DNA from: Pelargonium nanum
Lineage: Eukaryota > Streptophyta > Magnoliopsida > Geraniales > Geraniaceae
Assembly: GCA_036897485.1 (NCBI GenBank)
Contig: JAYMTF010000125.1
Coordinates: 1 to 51,351, forward strand
Direction: 5' to 3'
DNA: 51,351 nt
Shown here: positions 27,268-38,460 of the stretch, piece by piece
Layout: every line of letters starts with the position of its first letter
Numbering within the stretch: position 1 is the first letter of the stretch
Made by a program: the position numbers and the translations under genes
Notes under the pieces: generated by a model
What the model saw: only the letters and a program-made list of their open reading frames with translations
What the model was told of the DNA's origin: nothing
Database searches by the model: none

Positions 27268-28690
27268 TCATTTGCCACTGGCACATTTTGTTTGAATCAT
27301 GCCCTCCAATTCCTTGATGAACTTGTTCATGTTTCTCTCTGAAGACCCATCTGGTGTCCAGGCTTCTTCCATTTTCTTCCTCAACTCCTTGATTCTGTTC
27401 CTCATCTTAGTATCTGATTTGTCACTCATCAGAAGGTTGACCTTTTCTGAAACCTCCTCCTTGGTGATTGGCTTCTTATCACTCAAGTTGATCCCAATCT
27501 TCCAATCATCCACCACTAGTTTTCTATTGGTGAATTGATCAGTCAGCAGAGGATAACACAACATTGGCACTCCACACCAACTACTTTCCAGGATCGAATT
27601 CCACCCGCAGTGTGTCAGAAACCCTCCAATTGACGGGTGGGTCAGCACCGCGTTTTGACTGCACCAAGGCACGATCATCGCACGGTCACTGACCTCGTCC
27701 ATGAATCCGACGGGGAGGGGATCAACATCATCAGAGCTCACAATGTCGCGCCTCAGCACCCAAAGAAAGTTCACTTTGCTAAGCGCAAGCCCGTTAGCTA
27801 TCTCAGCGAGGTCCCGTTTCGTCACATGCGCGTAGCTACCGAAGGAGATGTACAAGACGGAGCCCTGAGGCTTTGTGTCGAGCCAGTGGGTGCAGTCAGA
27901 CTCGGACCACAGGCTCATGGACACGACTCTGGTGCTGAAGGAGGCTGGAAAGATCGGCCCGACCGCATAGAATGCCATGTTGGTCTGTAGAGCCGATATA
28001 GTATCAGATTCAAGCTCGTGCACTGTGTTGCATAGTACAAAATCAGCACCCCTAGCGTCCTGGAACGCTTTGTAAATGATTTGGTGACACACGGTCGTGT
28101 CGTCTTCGTCCTGAAGATACGAAGTTAAGTCTTTGGGCTTAATGGTCTCAACCCCAGGAATGTAACGTATTGTATCGTCATCTTTGCAACCCAAATGTCC
28201 ATTTTTCCTGAGAAGGTGGACGTGGTGATAAAGAGTGAAAACCAGAGCTGGTTCGGTCCAAAACGACACGTAAAGCAGACCATATTTCTTGGCGATCTCG
28301 GAGGGGAAGACGAAGAAAGTGTCCGCGATGAGGCAATGAAGGGCTTGTCCGGAGCTGACGATCTTGCGCACGGCCTCCTCCACGTGGGCGGAGAAGACGT
28401 GCAGCAAAGAAGCCATGAACTGGTCGTGGTTGAGGGAGCGGTCGAAGTCGACGGGGAGGCCGTCGGAGATGGTAGTGTAGCGAATGTCGAGGCCGGAGCT
28501 GCGGACGGCGGCGAAGATGTCTTCTTGATTATCCGGCTGGGCACGTGATGTCTGGTGGTGGATGGAGTGAGTGTTGACGAAGGTGATGGTGAAGCCTCGG
28601 GAGGCGAGCTTGATGGCGAGGTGGAATGACGTGGCCTTGGAGCGGGTAGGTGATGAAGATGGCGTGAGGCTTTTGGGGCGTGTCCGCCAT
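27268..28690 (-). pseudogene. UGT86A: UDP-glycosyltransferase of the UGT86A type, N-terminal frameshift
   Basis: Family-1 glycosyltransferase that would transfer sugar from a UDP-sugar to a small acceptor in the cytosol. From 28416 down to TGA at 27268 there is an intact frame of 382 residues with the complete 44-residue PSPG donor box (from WCSQNAVLTHPSIGG through HCGWNS to PLLTDQ). The real start should be ATG 28690 (MADTPQKPHAIFITYPLQGH), which has the conserved N-terminal block with the catalytic-base His of HVIP. That frame holds for 23 codons, then is one base out of register with the next 68 codons (from LAIKLASRGF at 28620), which read on without stops into the 382-residue frame. Compared with family members reading about HVIPSVHLAIKL, eight bases seem lost at 28620/28621. 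This is either a real disabling deletion or a sequencing or assembly error. An internal start at 28416 would lack the acceptor-binding N-terminus. Without the break the protein would be about 476 residues, normal for the family. Confidence 0.85.
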
Positions 28691-28918
28691 TTTTGTTCGG
28701 CTAAAGCTTGCTAGGGCGTGAGGCTTTTGAGGTTCTGATCTAAATCAAGAGTTGAAACCGGAGATGCATTCTAAAAAATGAGCACATTGTTCGCGAATAT
28801 ATGCAGATGGTTGGTGTGTCACGTAATAATAAAAAATGCTATAATTTGGCGGTGATGTCTATCACTTTGTTCTAAATTAGTAAGTAGATTAAAAACAGAA
28901 AGAGAAGTAGGGGCACTA

Positions 28919-29130
28919 GGCTTTTCCATGATATATAACTAAATGACCCCTAAAAACAAAGAAAAGACGGGAGGAGAAAGTGAACAGAAAGAGAAAAATA
29001 GAGAGGTGAACAACCTTGAGGTGGATGGACCACCAAATAATATATAGTCAATGACATAGTTAAAGGTGAGCCTTAGTAAGTAAAAAACTAAAAATCTAGT
29101 CCAATAATATGAGTGTAGTTTCCTCATAAA
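28919..29130. repeat. Diverged direct repeat, unit A
   Basis: Similar in the same orientation to 29955-30190: both start TTTTTCATGATATATAAC or a close variant, carry a GAGAAAGAGAGGT(G/A)AAC(A/G)AC-like block, then TAATATATAGTCAATGA and a related tail. A third short piece, GTGAACAACCTTGAGGTTAATGG, is at about 30242-30264. The palindromic MITE lies between the two main units. Confidence 0.55.
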
Positions 29131-29159
29131 AATATCTTATGAATATATTTTTAGAAAAA

Positions 29160-29530
29160 GTATCTTTTTTAACATGTATTTGATATTGTTGATGAAAATG
29201 TTTAGGATAGAAAATAGATAAGTTTTAATATTTTAATAAATTTATTATAAATGTTAGTTTTTTGTACCTATTTTATTAGAGATCATCCAAAAAAATCCGT
29301 TTAATTTTTTTTCTTAAGATTTGATGTATTAAAATAAGTTTGTGCAACTTGTTAGTGTTTAACTCATAAACGTTTGTACACTAAAAATCGTAAATATAAT
29401 TTTTATTCACTTAAATCGATAAATGTAAGTAAATTTATTATAACATTGAAATATATTCATTTTTTACCCTAAACATTTTATTAGTTATACCAAATACATG
29501 AGAAAATACATGTAAATAAAATACATGTGA
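29160..29530. mobile_element. Palindromic MITE with long terminal inverted repeats
   Basis: Left arm 29171-29260 and right arm 29410-29515 are imperfect inverted copies: GTATTTGATATTG and AATGTTTAGG on the left, CCTAAACATT and CCAAATAC on the right. The centre carries ATCATCCAAAAAAATCCGTT. A second, inverted copy sits at 1-205 in the NRT2 intron, confirming it as a dispersed element. No coding capacity. I could not identify a clear target duplication or superfamily. Confidence 0.7.
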
Positions 29531-29954
29531 GAATCCTCCTTCTATATTTTATTTCTCATTAAATAAAATGATTTTTTTAAGCATAGAATAATAATGATTT
29601 AATTCAACCTACTAATTTATTATCATTATTATATGCCAACTATGAATCGGTAAAGTTCTTAGTATTTTTAATCTAGAGTCATATCAAGTATATATAACTG
29701 TTTACAAAAATTCAAGTAACTTAATATAGTTACTAATAAAACCAATTTAAACAACTCTTACAATTTTAGAGTTGATACAATTTTCAATGTAATACACAAG
29801 TAAATGCTAAAATAATGTGTCTCTCCACTTTTTGATCAACAAAAGTACTTTTCATTAAAACTTCCAAGGAGCAATTGGTACCAAATACAGTTTGTTGGCA
29901 AATGAATCAACATGAATCTCTGTGTGTACACTTTTCTGTGCAACTAGTTTGGAC

Positions 29955-30190
29955 ACTAGACTTTTTCATGATATATAACATTACACATTGTGAGATTGAG
30001 GGCTCGTAAAAGGAAAGAAAAAGAGATGAGATGAAGTAAACAAAAAGATATAAATATACACACATACACATAATGAGAAAGAGAGGTAAACGACCCTGAG
30101 GCCGATGAATCTCTTAGTAATATATAGTCAATGATAGAGTTAAGAGTGAGTCATAGTAGGTGAGAACTAAGAACACAATCCAAAATGTAG
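29955..30190. repeat. Diverged direct repeat, unit B
   Basis: Partner of 28919-29130, about 1 kb away in the same orientation. Shared blocks include CATGATATATAAC, GAGAAAGAGAGG and AATATATAGTCAATGA. No coding potential. Confidence 0.5.
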
Positions 30191-30474
30191 GATATTATAT
30201 GATGATTGAATTAATGATGTTACAAAAAAAGAAATAGAGTAGTGAACAACCTTGAGGTTAATGGGTTAGAGCCAAATATGTTTGCTTCCCAGTTCCCAGT
30301 GGATCCAAACACATAAAAACAACAGATAAAAACAACTTATGTGTCCCAACCCAATTGTTGTTTTTTCCCGCTCTTAAGCAATATGACCTATACCTACCTA
30401 CCTATATATATATAAATTATTCAGAATTTAAATCAATAAATATAAAAGAAACTTGATATAACAACAACTCTTAC

Positions 30475-30657
30475 TGGGAAAAAACACTCTTGATAGCATT
30501 TCGCTCCTTTTTGGCCCTTGGCCAATTTTTTGGTTGATATCTTCATTTTTTGGTTTAGTTTTGTAGTCTTCTTATTTTGGCCCTTAGCCAATTTTTGTAC
30601 TAAAATTCTTGCAATTTTTATTTGAATGAAAGTACCTATTACCGATCAAAAATAAAA
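30475..30657 (+). mobile_element. 5'-truncated LINE-type insertion with target duplication
   Basis: A 183-base insert bounded by a perfect 15-base direct repeat, AACAACAACTCTTAC, at 30460-30474 and 30658-30672. It ends in an A-rich tail (ATCAAAAATAAA), and its last part (TTTGAATGAAAGTACC followed by ATCAAAAA) resembles the 3' ends of plant L1-type LINEs. Two internal copies of a TTTTGGCCCTTGGCCAATTT-like motif are present. Features fit a severely truncated LINE copy made by target-primed reverse transcription. Confidence 0.7.
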
Positions 30658-33654
30658 AACAACAACTCTTACGTACGACAAATAGCAAGCTGCAATTATA
30701 TTTACATGCATGTGACTATGTGAGTACATAGTGTACATACGCATAATGCCTAGGGAACTCTGTCCAATGAATGGTTGGTCACTTTTTTATACTTCATTTC
30801 AACATTTTCTTTTGAAGGTCTTCGTCATCGTCCAGCTATGTCTTAGGTTACTTTACTAGAATATCTGTGTATCTATCTGTAATATCCTTTATTGATATAA
30901 TTATAAAGGAAAATGAGAGTAATTATTGCATGAGACTTCTAAAATAAAATGTATTTTACTGTTCAATATGCTATCAATTATGTTCACCGAATTTTCTGGC
31001 AATTATTGATTAATCAAATTCTCAAGTAAAAATACACCTGAAAAAGTAAGAAAACATATGACGACATGTTGGGTCAAACGATATATAACTGTTTTAGATT
31101 TTCTTTAAAGTATTGAATTGGAGTCTATTTTTTAAAACAAGTAGGAATATATTCATTGAAAAAACTTTCACAAAGTAGGATAAATATGCCAAACACAATA
31201 TTCAGTAATTAATGTGTAGGTTATGAGACAAAATACATCTGACGAAGTCACGTTTGATGCTAATTAATTAAATATTCCAGGTTGTCTTATTATATAATGG
31301 AAGATACGTTCCTACAATTTTCATGTTAACAGTGGAATTAATAAATGTTTATGATTGGATGAGGAACGTGCAGAACTTAATTAATGTTGGAAATAAGACA
31401 TGTTCCTACAAGTTGTTGCATGTAGATCTCAAGAAAAATTATTGGATTTTTTAATATGACTTTATACATATAACATAATATGGTTTTTAATAAATGTATT
31501 TGGTTGGTCAGATCGGATTACCCATTTGAATAAGCAGGCGATCATTCGATCATATGATCGATTTAACGGTTGAGTTAATTTCTAAAATATGGATTGAAAT
31601 TCACTCTCAGGCCATATTTAGTATCTTAGTCCCCGCTCGTGGTAGTGGAAATGGAAGTGTTCCAATTTGTATAAATAATTAACGCGGGGAAGTAAATTAA
31701 ATGCCCAACTACGTGTTCATCTTGGGGCAAATGCTCGAGTACGGTGGAATACATTTCTATACCAAATGAACATATTTGGATTCACTCTCACTCCCCGACC
31801 ACAATGGTATGGTACGGTCTTGATCAGCTAGAGAGAGAAGATAAGTGTTCCGATTAGTTAGTAATCGCCTTCCCACACGTGGTAGAGGAAAGCGGATTTT
31901 ATTGTTTCGATTAAGGCATGACCTGACTCAAAAGTTCGCATGTCTTAGGCGGAGACCACCTGACGTTTTTCGTCTCGTGTGTCTCAACTTTTCTAGTAAA
32001 TGAGTCTATTTTTCCACTAAAACTATTTGAAGGAAGGAGGTGATGTTTGAGTGATGAAGCCTTGTGATCCTTTTTTTTTTTTCATTTCCTCATATTGCTT
32101 CTATGCCTCTCATCGTCTTGAACTTTCCCAAAGGCCTAAGGACGGAAAAAAAATGATGTATTTCTTCCTAATGTCATTTGATGGACAGAGCCACAGAGGG
32201 CACAAGTAGAGTCCTTCACTCAATTTTCATAACTCTAATACTTGATCAAGGTCCAGTGAAGACATAGAAAGTCACTTGAGCATTGATGTCATTTGGGTCG
32301 CTTGAAATGAGATCTATTTTTTCAAACAACAAAGTTCACACTTCAAGAACAATGATAGACATCTCTTGATGTGGGAGTTTAGGCTTAGAATATCTGAATT
32401 TATAATTATTTCTGATAACGGAACAAAATTTATGTGTTCTACGATCCAAATTTGTGATACAACTGAAAAGAAATAACACGTTGTTAAGTGAAAATTTGGG
32501 TGTATGTCCAAAAAAAATCACCTCGAACATGAGAATGAGAATGTCTATCTAGGGGATTCTAAACACTACCAGATTCTGGACATTTTTTTTAAAGAGAAAT
32601 GCGATAGAATTAGATCTTACTCCTCGTTAATGAATGAAATATTTATACTTACAAATCATAGTTGATGATGTCATGTTACCAAATTTACCGATTATGATAT
32701 TATGGTGAACTCACTTAATTAGTTGATTCTCGGATGCATCCTGCTTTGGTGCCCGGGTGAGTGCGATACCCTTTTGGGAGCATCAAATGCGCGGGCAGAA
32801 CACCTCTTTCGGGTGGGCAAGCCTACTTCCTTGATCTGGCTCCCAAAGATTGGCCCCAAAATCTTAACTCGTCAGCAGTACTTTCCTTGGGCCTTCCGGT
32901 CTTGGGCTCTTGTGTGCTTGCCTTTAGGTTGTCTTGCTCTTGGTAACCAATCTAGATCTTTTGAAACTTAATAAATTAAACCCAAACCCTAAAATAGGCT
33001 CTCTCACTCTCTCAATCTTTTTCTGTGTCGGACTCATGATCTCTATGACAGTTAATTTTAAGAGCTGTGGAAATGAAAATGCTGCGTCTAATGTTTTTGC
33101 ATTAATTATTTAAATATAAAAGAATGGATCGAAACTTGTCACTGAATCATATCTTTTAGTAGCTTGATCTTCATCTGCAAACATCCAAAACCCTAGTGTT
33201 TGGACTGATCTTTCCATCACTTTGATCCGTATAAGGAATAGAAGATATTAGTATACTATGATGATAAGGTCGGTATGTTCGTCCATGCACTGTACCTTTA
33301 TCATTTGTGGAGCAAATTTCCAAGGAAATGTACGTACTTGCATTTTTGCCAACCACACAATCATATAACGTTATAATATCTACATTCATTAATTATCCGT
33401 ACTATATTTTTATTATTATCAGCATATCCTCTTTCGGTTGATGATTCAATTTAATCTCACGTGAATTGAGAAAAGCAAATTTCATAACCAAATAAACATT
33501 GTAAATACAAAGTAGAGAGAATGTATATATTACACAATGTTGATCACATGATTTAATTGATGCAGCCTTGAGTGCAGTTTGGTTTTACTACAAAATAATT
33601 AATGAGTAGTTGCTTCACTTGCTTCTCTTCCTATCATACCAGACAAATGGTTCA

Positions 33655-34251
33655 CAGTGGCGGAGCCAGAGTTACATCAAAGGGTAGGCCAAAAAAAATT
33701 TTTGATTTATCAAATTTAGTTAATTTAATTATTTTTAGTACATGATAAAAACGTTTTGAACAATCTTTTTTACACATATTAAGACTATTTTATCTCCAAA
33801 CATTATTTTGTCACCGTATAAACAAATATAACTTGAGGACATTTTTTTTAACTCAATAGTAATTCATTTTTTAAGAATTTTTTGTGCTTTATAGCTCACT
33901 TTTTTTTAGAATTTTTAGGTTTAAAATGTGTGGAAATGGACTTGAACCAATGTAAACCAAAAGAAATAAAGGGTTGAGCCCATTTAAAAATAAATTTTAT
34001 GTAGTTGGACCAATGTAAATTAAAAGAGATGAAGGGTTGGGCCCATTTAAAAGAAATTTTATGTAGTTGGACCCATTTAAAAATCAAAATGCACTCATTA
34101 TGAATGTGGGATTCCAACTCTAGCATATAATAACAAAACTTTAAACACTCTTGTCAACTTCTCATTTGAGCTATAGCATAACTGGAACCATATATATGTG
34201 TTGGGTACGCCATATATGACCTATGATGGTGTATCCCTCTCTCCGCCACTG
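33655..34251. mobile_element. Non-autonomous hAT element (MITE) with 8-bp target duplication
   Basis: Starts CAGTGGCGGAGCCAG and ends CTCTCCGCCACTG, an 11-base terminal inverted repeat (CAGTGGCGGAG). It is flanked on both sides by the perfect 8-base duplication ATGGTTCA (33647-33654 and 34252-34259), as hAT transposases produce. Length 597 bases, no transposase frame. It holds a tandem repeat of about 63 bases at 33946-34074. Confidence 0.92.
33946..34074. repeat. Two-copy 63-bp tandem repeat inside the hAT element
   Basis: ACCAATGTAAA begins both units (33946 and 34009), and both continue with GGGTTG(A/G)GCCCATTTAAAA and ATTTTATGTAGTTGGACC. Copies differ at several positions. Confidence 0.7.
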
Positions 34252-34259
34252 ATGGTTCA

Positions 34260-35300
34260 TGATATTTAAGATTCATGTAAAATTGTATCTGTTAAAATAA
34301 AAGTTCATGAAAACATATATAAGGGGTACGAAAATATGTACCTTGAAGATATCGTTGTCACCTGATAGTTTGATTCTTTTACTGCAAAATACATACAAAT
34401 TTAAATTGATAGATCGAGAAATATAAGGTTGTAAAATGGAAACGACCAAGGAGATATGGGTTTTTATCAAATAATTTGCGAAAGTTTGCTGCAGGGAATT
34501 GACCAACCAAGAACCAGAAAGGGACGCCTCATAGTAATGTAGCTGCTCATGCACATGGTTTGGTCTCAAATATTAACTCCTAATTAGTGCACCGTGTGGT
34601 TTTTTCTATTTTGTCACATTTTAGTTACTTTTTCCTGTCATACATCAATTGATATATTGTAATGGAAACACTTTGTTTATGTAATATTTGGTACATGTAA
34701 ACTCACACGCTTATAAATATTTGCAACTTTATTAATGATAATGTCTTAAAAGTCACTATTATATTATTTTTGAGCACGGACAAGTATAGGTATAACTCTT
34801 AGTTTGCTTATGTTTCTATGAATCGATAAATTTTGTTGGGGACGTACACGCCTAGTTCCAAAACATGGTTGTGCACCATAACGAAAGCTCAATGGACGCC
34901 ACCAATAGAACAAAGAGAGTCCCAAAAGGGCAAAAGGCCTAGCACTTACAAAACAATAAGTATAAGTTAAACAATACAAAACAAGCAATATAATAATAAA
35001 CAGATATTCTTAGAAAGTCTGGAGAATCATTTAATATAATTTAACTTAAGCGTCGAAGGAGGTGTTCACTTAAAATACTTGTTTTGTAGGAAACAAGTGC
35101 TCAACAGGAGCTAGCAAAGAGTGAATGTCGTGGAATAACAAATGTCTCCGATAATTGTTTGCAAGTAGGTTATATATTTTATCTATATCCACTTGTTACA
35201 CGCGCCAAAATCTCTCTCTATTATATCACACTCAAGTAGCCAACTTGGTCCCTAATCCCAATCCATCTTATCTAGCTATCACTACTCACTTTATTATAAC
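34260..35300. other. Intergenic DNA upstream of SAUR
   Basis: AT-rich; no gene recognised. The right end must contain the SAUR promoter. Confidence 0.4.
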
Positions 35301-35302
35301 AC

Positions 35303-35310
35303 TATATATA
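35303..35310 (+). promoter_or_regulatory. TATA box of SAUR gene
   Basis: TATATATA within ACACTATATATAGTGTC, about 80 bases before the SAUR start codon. Confidence 0.5.
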
Positions 35311-35385
35311 GTGTCAAGAAACCCTCCTATTTCACACACCACTAGTAGAAGAAAAAAAAAGGCTTATCATCAGAAAAAAGAAGTG

Positions 35386-35844
35386 ATGGCCAAGATTAGA
35401 AGAAGTAGTAATGGGAAGAAGAAGAAGAATGGTGGCATAGTGAACCTTGTAGAGAAGATCAGTTTGTTGATAGGTAGGAACAACAACAAATCAATTTCAG
35501 GTTCTAATTATAATTACACAGAAGAGCCAAGCTATGTGCCTGAGGATGTGAAGGAAGGACATTTTGCAGTAATGGCAGTGAACAGCAACGAGCCCAAAAG
35601 GTTTGTGGTTCCACTGAGCTACTTGTCGCACCCGATGTTCCAGAGGCTGCTGGAGCAAGCTGCAGAAGAGTACGGGTTCGATCGACAAGGTGCATTGACC
35701 ATTCCTTGCCGACCCTATGAACTTGAGACCATTTTGGCCGATAACAAATGGCAACAACAACCAAGAGATTCTAGTTCTAGGGCTGGTATTAATAGTAGCA
35801 ACTCCTGGGACTCTTCTTGTAATTCTATGGTGGAAATCTATTGA
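35386..35844 (+). CDS. SAUR-like auxin-responsive protein
   Basis: Intronless, 152 residues, as usual for SAUR genes. The frame is open further upstream, but the ATG at 35386 (MAKIRRSSNGKKKK) is preferred: it follows the TATA box at normal distance and gives a basic head like other SAURs. The SAUR domain spans about residues 50-120: VPEDVKEGHFAVMAV, then KRFVVPLSYLSHPMFQRLLE and EEYGFDRQGALTIPC, ending near the conserved PYELETIL. SAURs commonly bind PP2C.D phosphatases and promote cell expansion by raising plasma-membrane H+-ATPase activity. The long Lys-rich head and the Ser-rich tail after residue 125 resemble the SAUR subgroup with extended ends rather than the short auxin-induced ones. 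Auxin regulation is inferred from family only. Confidence 0.93.
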   Translation: MAKIRRSSNGKKKKNGGIVNLVEKISLLIGRNNNKSISGSNYNYTEEPSYVPEDVKEGHFAVMAVNSNEPKRFVVPLSYLSHPMFQRLLEQAAEEYGFDRQGALTIPCRPYELETILADNKWQQQPRDSSSRAGINSSNSWDSSCNSMVEIY

Positions 35845-38240
35845 GAGAAAATAGAAATTGTTGGTAGTTTTATTATGTATTTCTCTTCTTGTAAACTCCA
35901 TCTTCTAGACTTGTTTTTTTTTTTTTTTTTTTTTGTATTGATCAAGTTCTTGTATTGTAACCTGGCCATATGAAATTAATTGTATATGAGCTAAGTTTTT
36001 GTTTCAAGATCTAGAGCAATATTATGTCTTGCTGCTTCAAAAGTAAGAAAGTATATAAATGTCATTGATTTTTTTAATTGTTTTATATAAGTATCTGTTA
36101 ATCACTCATAATTGTGATGATTTATATATATATGCAAGAACCAATTAGTATGAGTTCCTTCTCCTATGAGCAAAAAATTTAAGTATGAATATATTGGAAT
36201 AAATCGTTGGAATGAAAAATGAACAATATTTTTTTATAGGTCATGAACTTTTCAGTATTTCAATCTATTTGTAATTAGTAATTGATTGTTTCAAGAGATT
36301 TGAATAGAACCCATTATATTTTAAAAATTTGTAAACTGGTTTGTTGGCTTACATTTTGGATTTCTCACATTTTTGAAACTTCTGAGAAAACTGATAAGTA
36401 ATATTAGGAATGTTAAGTTTGAAAATTGTTTGTAGTTAATATGAACAGTATACTTAATGTAAATGTAAAATTGGTCATAATATAATAACAAAATTTATTG
36501 GATGCTCAAAGGGATTTGCTTATATAGTGCAGCTCAATTACAACTATGGGAACAAGTATCTTAAAATTTAGAAAAAAATGATTGTGTATATGTTCATATA
36601 TATGTTCCTGCAAATAGGGTTTGTGAAGAAGATGACCAATAATGCAAATGCAGGCTCTTTTGGTGCAAATAAATACGGAGTATATTGATAGTAAGCACAT
36701 GAAAAGGACATATAGCAGCAGTCCATGCCATTAATAAATGATTGGAAAGTGTTGATTAGATTAATATGAGATGAAGATATTTAGTGTTAAGAAAACAAGA
36801 GAAAATGCCATTTTTTTTATTTTTTTTTTTTGCAGTTTTATTGTTCCACTTGTTCGTGAACAAAGGACTGGGTATTATTTGCGTTGTGGGGTTTCAGTGT
36901 TGTCCAATGCTCATGCTTTGCTTAGCTGTGGTTCGACCATGGCATTGCCATATCTGGACACTCTCACTTTTCTTTTGATTTGATAGTACGATAATAAATA
37001 TCCAGATGCACTTTTCTTTTCAGTTTTCGACAAAACATAAGCATTATTAATATGGTTAAGAGACATAAATAAGTGCAGTGCTTCGCTTGAATTGGACCCG
37101 CTGTTTCTACTATTTGTTTCCCTAATTATTAATCATCAATGCTCAACGAGACAACGACCCTATCCATGTAGTTTCCTGTGTTGCATAGACACGGGTATGA
37201 TATTTGCGATGCGATATGAATACCGCAACGCCCAAATTTTGTAAGTTGTAGACACACACGATGTACTAATAGTGAATGACAAATTTATATTTGGTGTATT
37301 ATTAGTGCATATAAGCTACAAAATAGTCACACTCGTTCTCGTGTGTTGAAAATGTGTTCGTTTAGAAATTATTAAAAATTGTGGAACATGTATAATGAAG
37401 TGTCTAACAACGTAAAAATAGTGTCCGGTACGCGTATCGGACAAGAGTATAGTGAGAAGATGAGAGTGTTTGTGTATCATACAGTGGTGCTAATAAAATA
37501 TTTGATTATTGTTATTGGTTGGTTGGTTGGTTGGTTGATGAAGAGCCAAAACGATTGGCCCTTGTTATCAGAACTAGGCCTATTGGGCCGGGAAAGGAAA
37601 ACACTTTGTGCCAAGTAATTTCGTAGTGGTAGGTATTGGGAAGTGAGCCCATAAAAGCACAAGTTAGAAATTGGGCCGAGTCAGCATTACCATTCATTAC
37701 ACCAGCCCATCAAACCCAACAGATTGATGGTCTATTGACCTTCAAATAGAAGTCATGAAAACAATATAACATTTTTTTTTTCCTCCAAAGAAATAATATA
37801 GTAGTATAAATCTGTCCATTCCACATTCCTACTTGTGTTTGTTTTGTTACTGTATTATTTCGTAAGATATGACATTTTGGTTTAGGGACACCATTCATAA
37901 CTAGGACTAGGATTACTTTTCTAGTTTTTCCTTTTTCTGCATCTTTTTTCCTTTTCTATATTGTAAAGAAAAAGTCCTATCTTGGGCATGCCTGAAACAA
38001 CCAAAAACCGACCTAATAAAGTTGATTTTGTGGGGACTTTCTTGGCATTGCTAGACATGAACATGATTTATTAGAAAATACTTGAAAATTATTTATAGTA
38101 ATAACTAAAAGTAGTCTTTCTTTTTTCAAAAAAGAAAAAAGAAATAAATAAATAAAAGTAGTTATTCTTTAAAGACCCTACTTTTTCCAAACAAATAATG
38201 TATACCATTATTCAACAACTTGCAAAGTAACAATGTGTGT
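35845..38240. other. Intergenic DNA after SAUR
   Basis: Starts with the SAUR 3' UTR, including a T-run of more than 20 bases at 35916-35935. The rest is AT-rich. A (GGTT)n microsatellite of about five units is at 37517-37536. No gene recognised. Confidence 0.45.
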
Positions 38241-38269
38241 AGAAGACTGGAGGGGAGTAGTTTTCCAAT

Positions 38270-38460
38270 GCTTCGGGTTTGGTTACAAGTGACATTTTGT
38301 CTTACTTATCTAGTTTTTTTAGTTTGAATTTTCGTTTTGTAAGGAGGGAAGCGAATCTTGTTGCTTATAGTTTGGGTAGATCATATATTTCAATTGATGG
38401 AGTGTGTGGTTGTCGTTTTGCCCAATTCCAATCGCGGATCATGTATTTATGTACCTTTTA
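38270..38460 (+). pseudogene. Fragment of LINE-type RNase H domain
   Basis: About 60 codons reading ..FRFVRREANLVAYSLGRSY.., which resembles the end of the RNase H domain (RVT_3 type) of plant LINEs and related gene relics, where F(V/I)xRxAN.VAH.LAR is typical. The usual His of VAH is Tyr here. No reverse transcriptase or start is visible around it, so this is a short relic. Confidence 0.5.

Larger units (their letters stand above)
28691..33654. other. Gene-poor, repeat-rich intergenic DNA
   Basis: Very AT-rich. Contains the diverged direct repeat, the palindromic MITE and the LINE-tail-like insertion listed separately. Between 30700 and 32700 I see nothing identifiable. At 32730-32960 a patch is richer in G and C, with short open frames in two registers and no recognisable domain; it may be a fragment of an unknown element. 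No credible gene in the whole stretch. Confidence 0.45.

Noticed and set aside
28125-28544. Minus-strand Ser/Pro/Thr-rich frame of 139 codons in the UGT region
   Set aside because: An out-of-frame reading of the UGT N-terminal region; the conserved UGT protein is in another frame.
27637-28548. Plus-strand open frames opposite the UGT gene
   Set aside because: Antisense shadows of conserved UGT coding sequence.
32723-32971. GC-richer open frames at 32.7-33.0 kb as a gene
   Set aside because: Short frames in two registers, no recognisable domain or splice structure.
35155-35385. In-frame upstream extension of the SAUR frame
   Set aside because: It would include the TATA box and has no resemblance to SAUR heads; the ATG at 35386 is better.
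37517-37536. (GGTT)n tract as a possible telomere-like or CRISPR-like repeat
   Set aside because: A plain short microsatellite without spacers.
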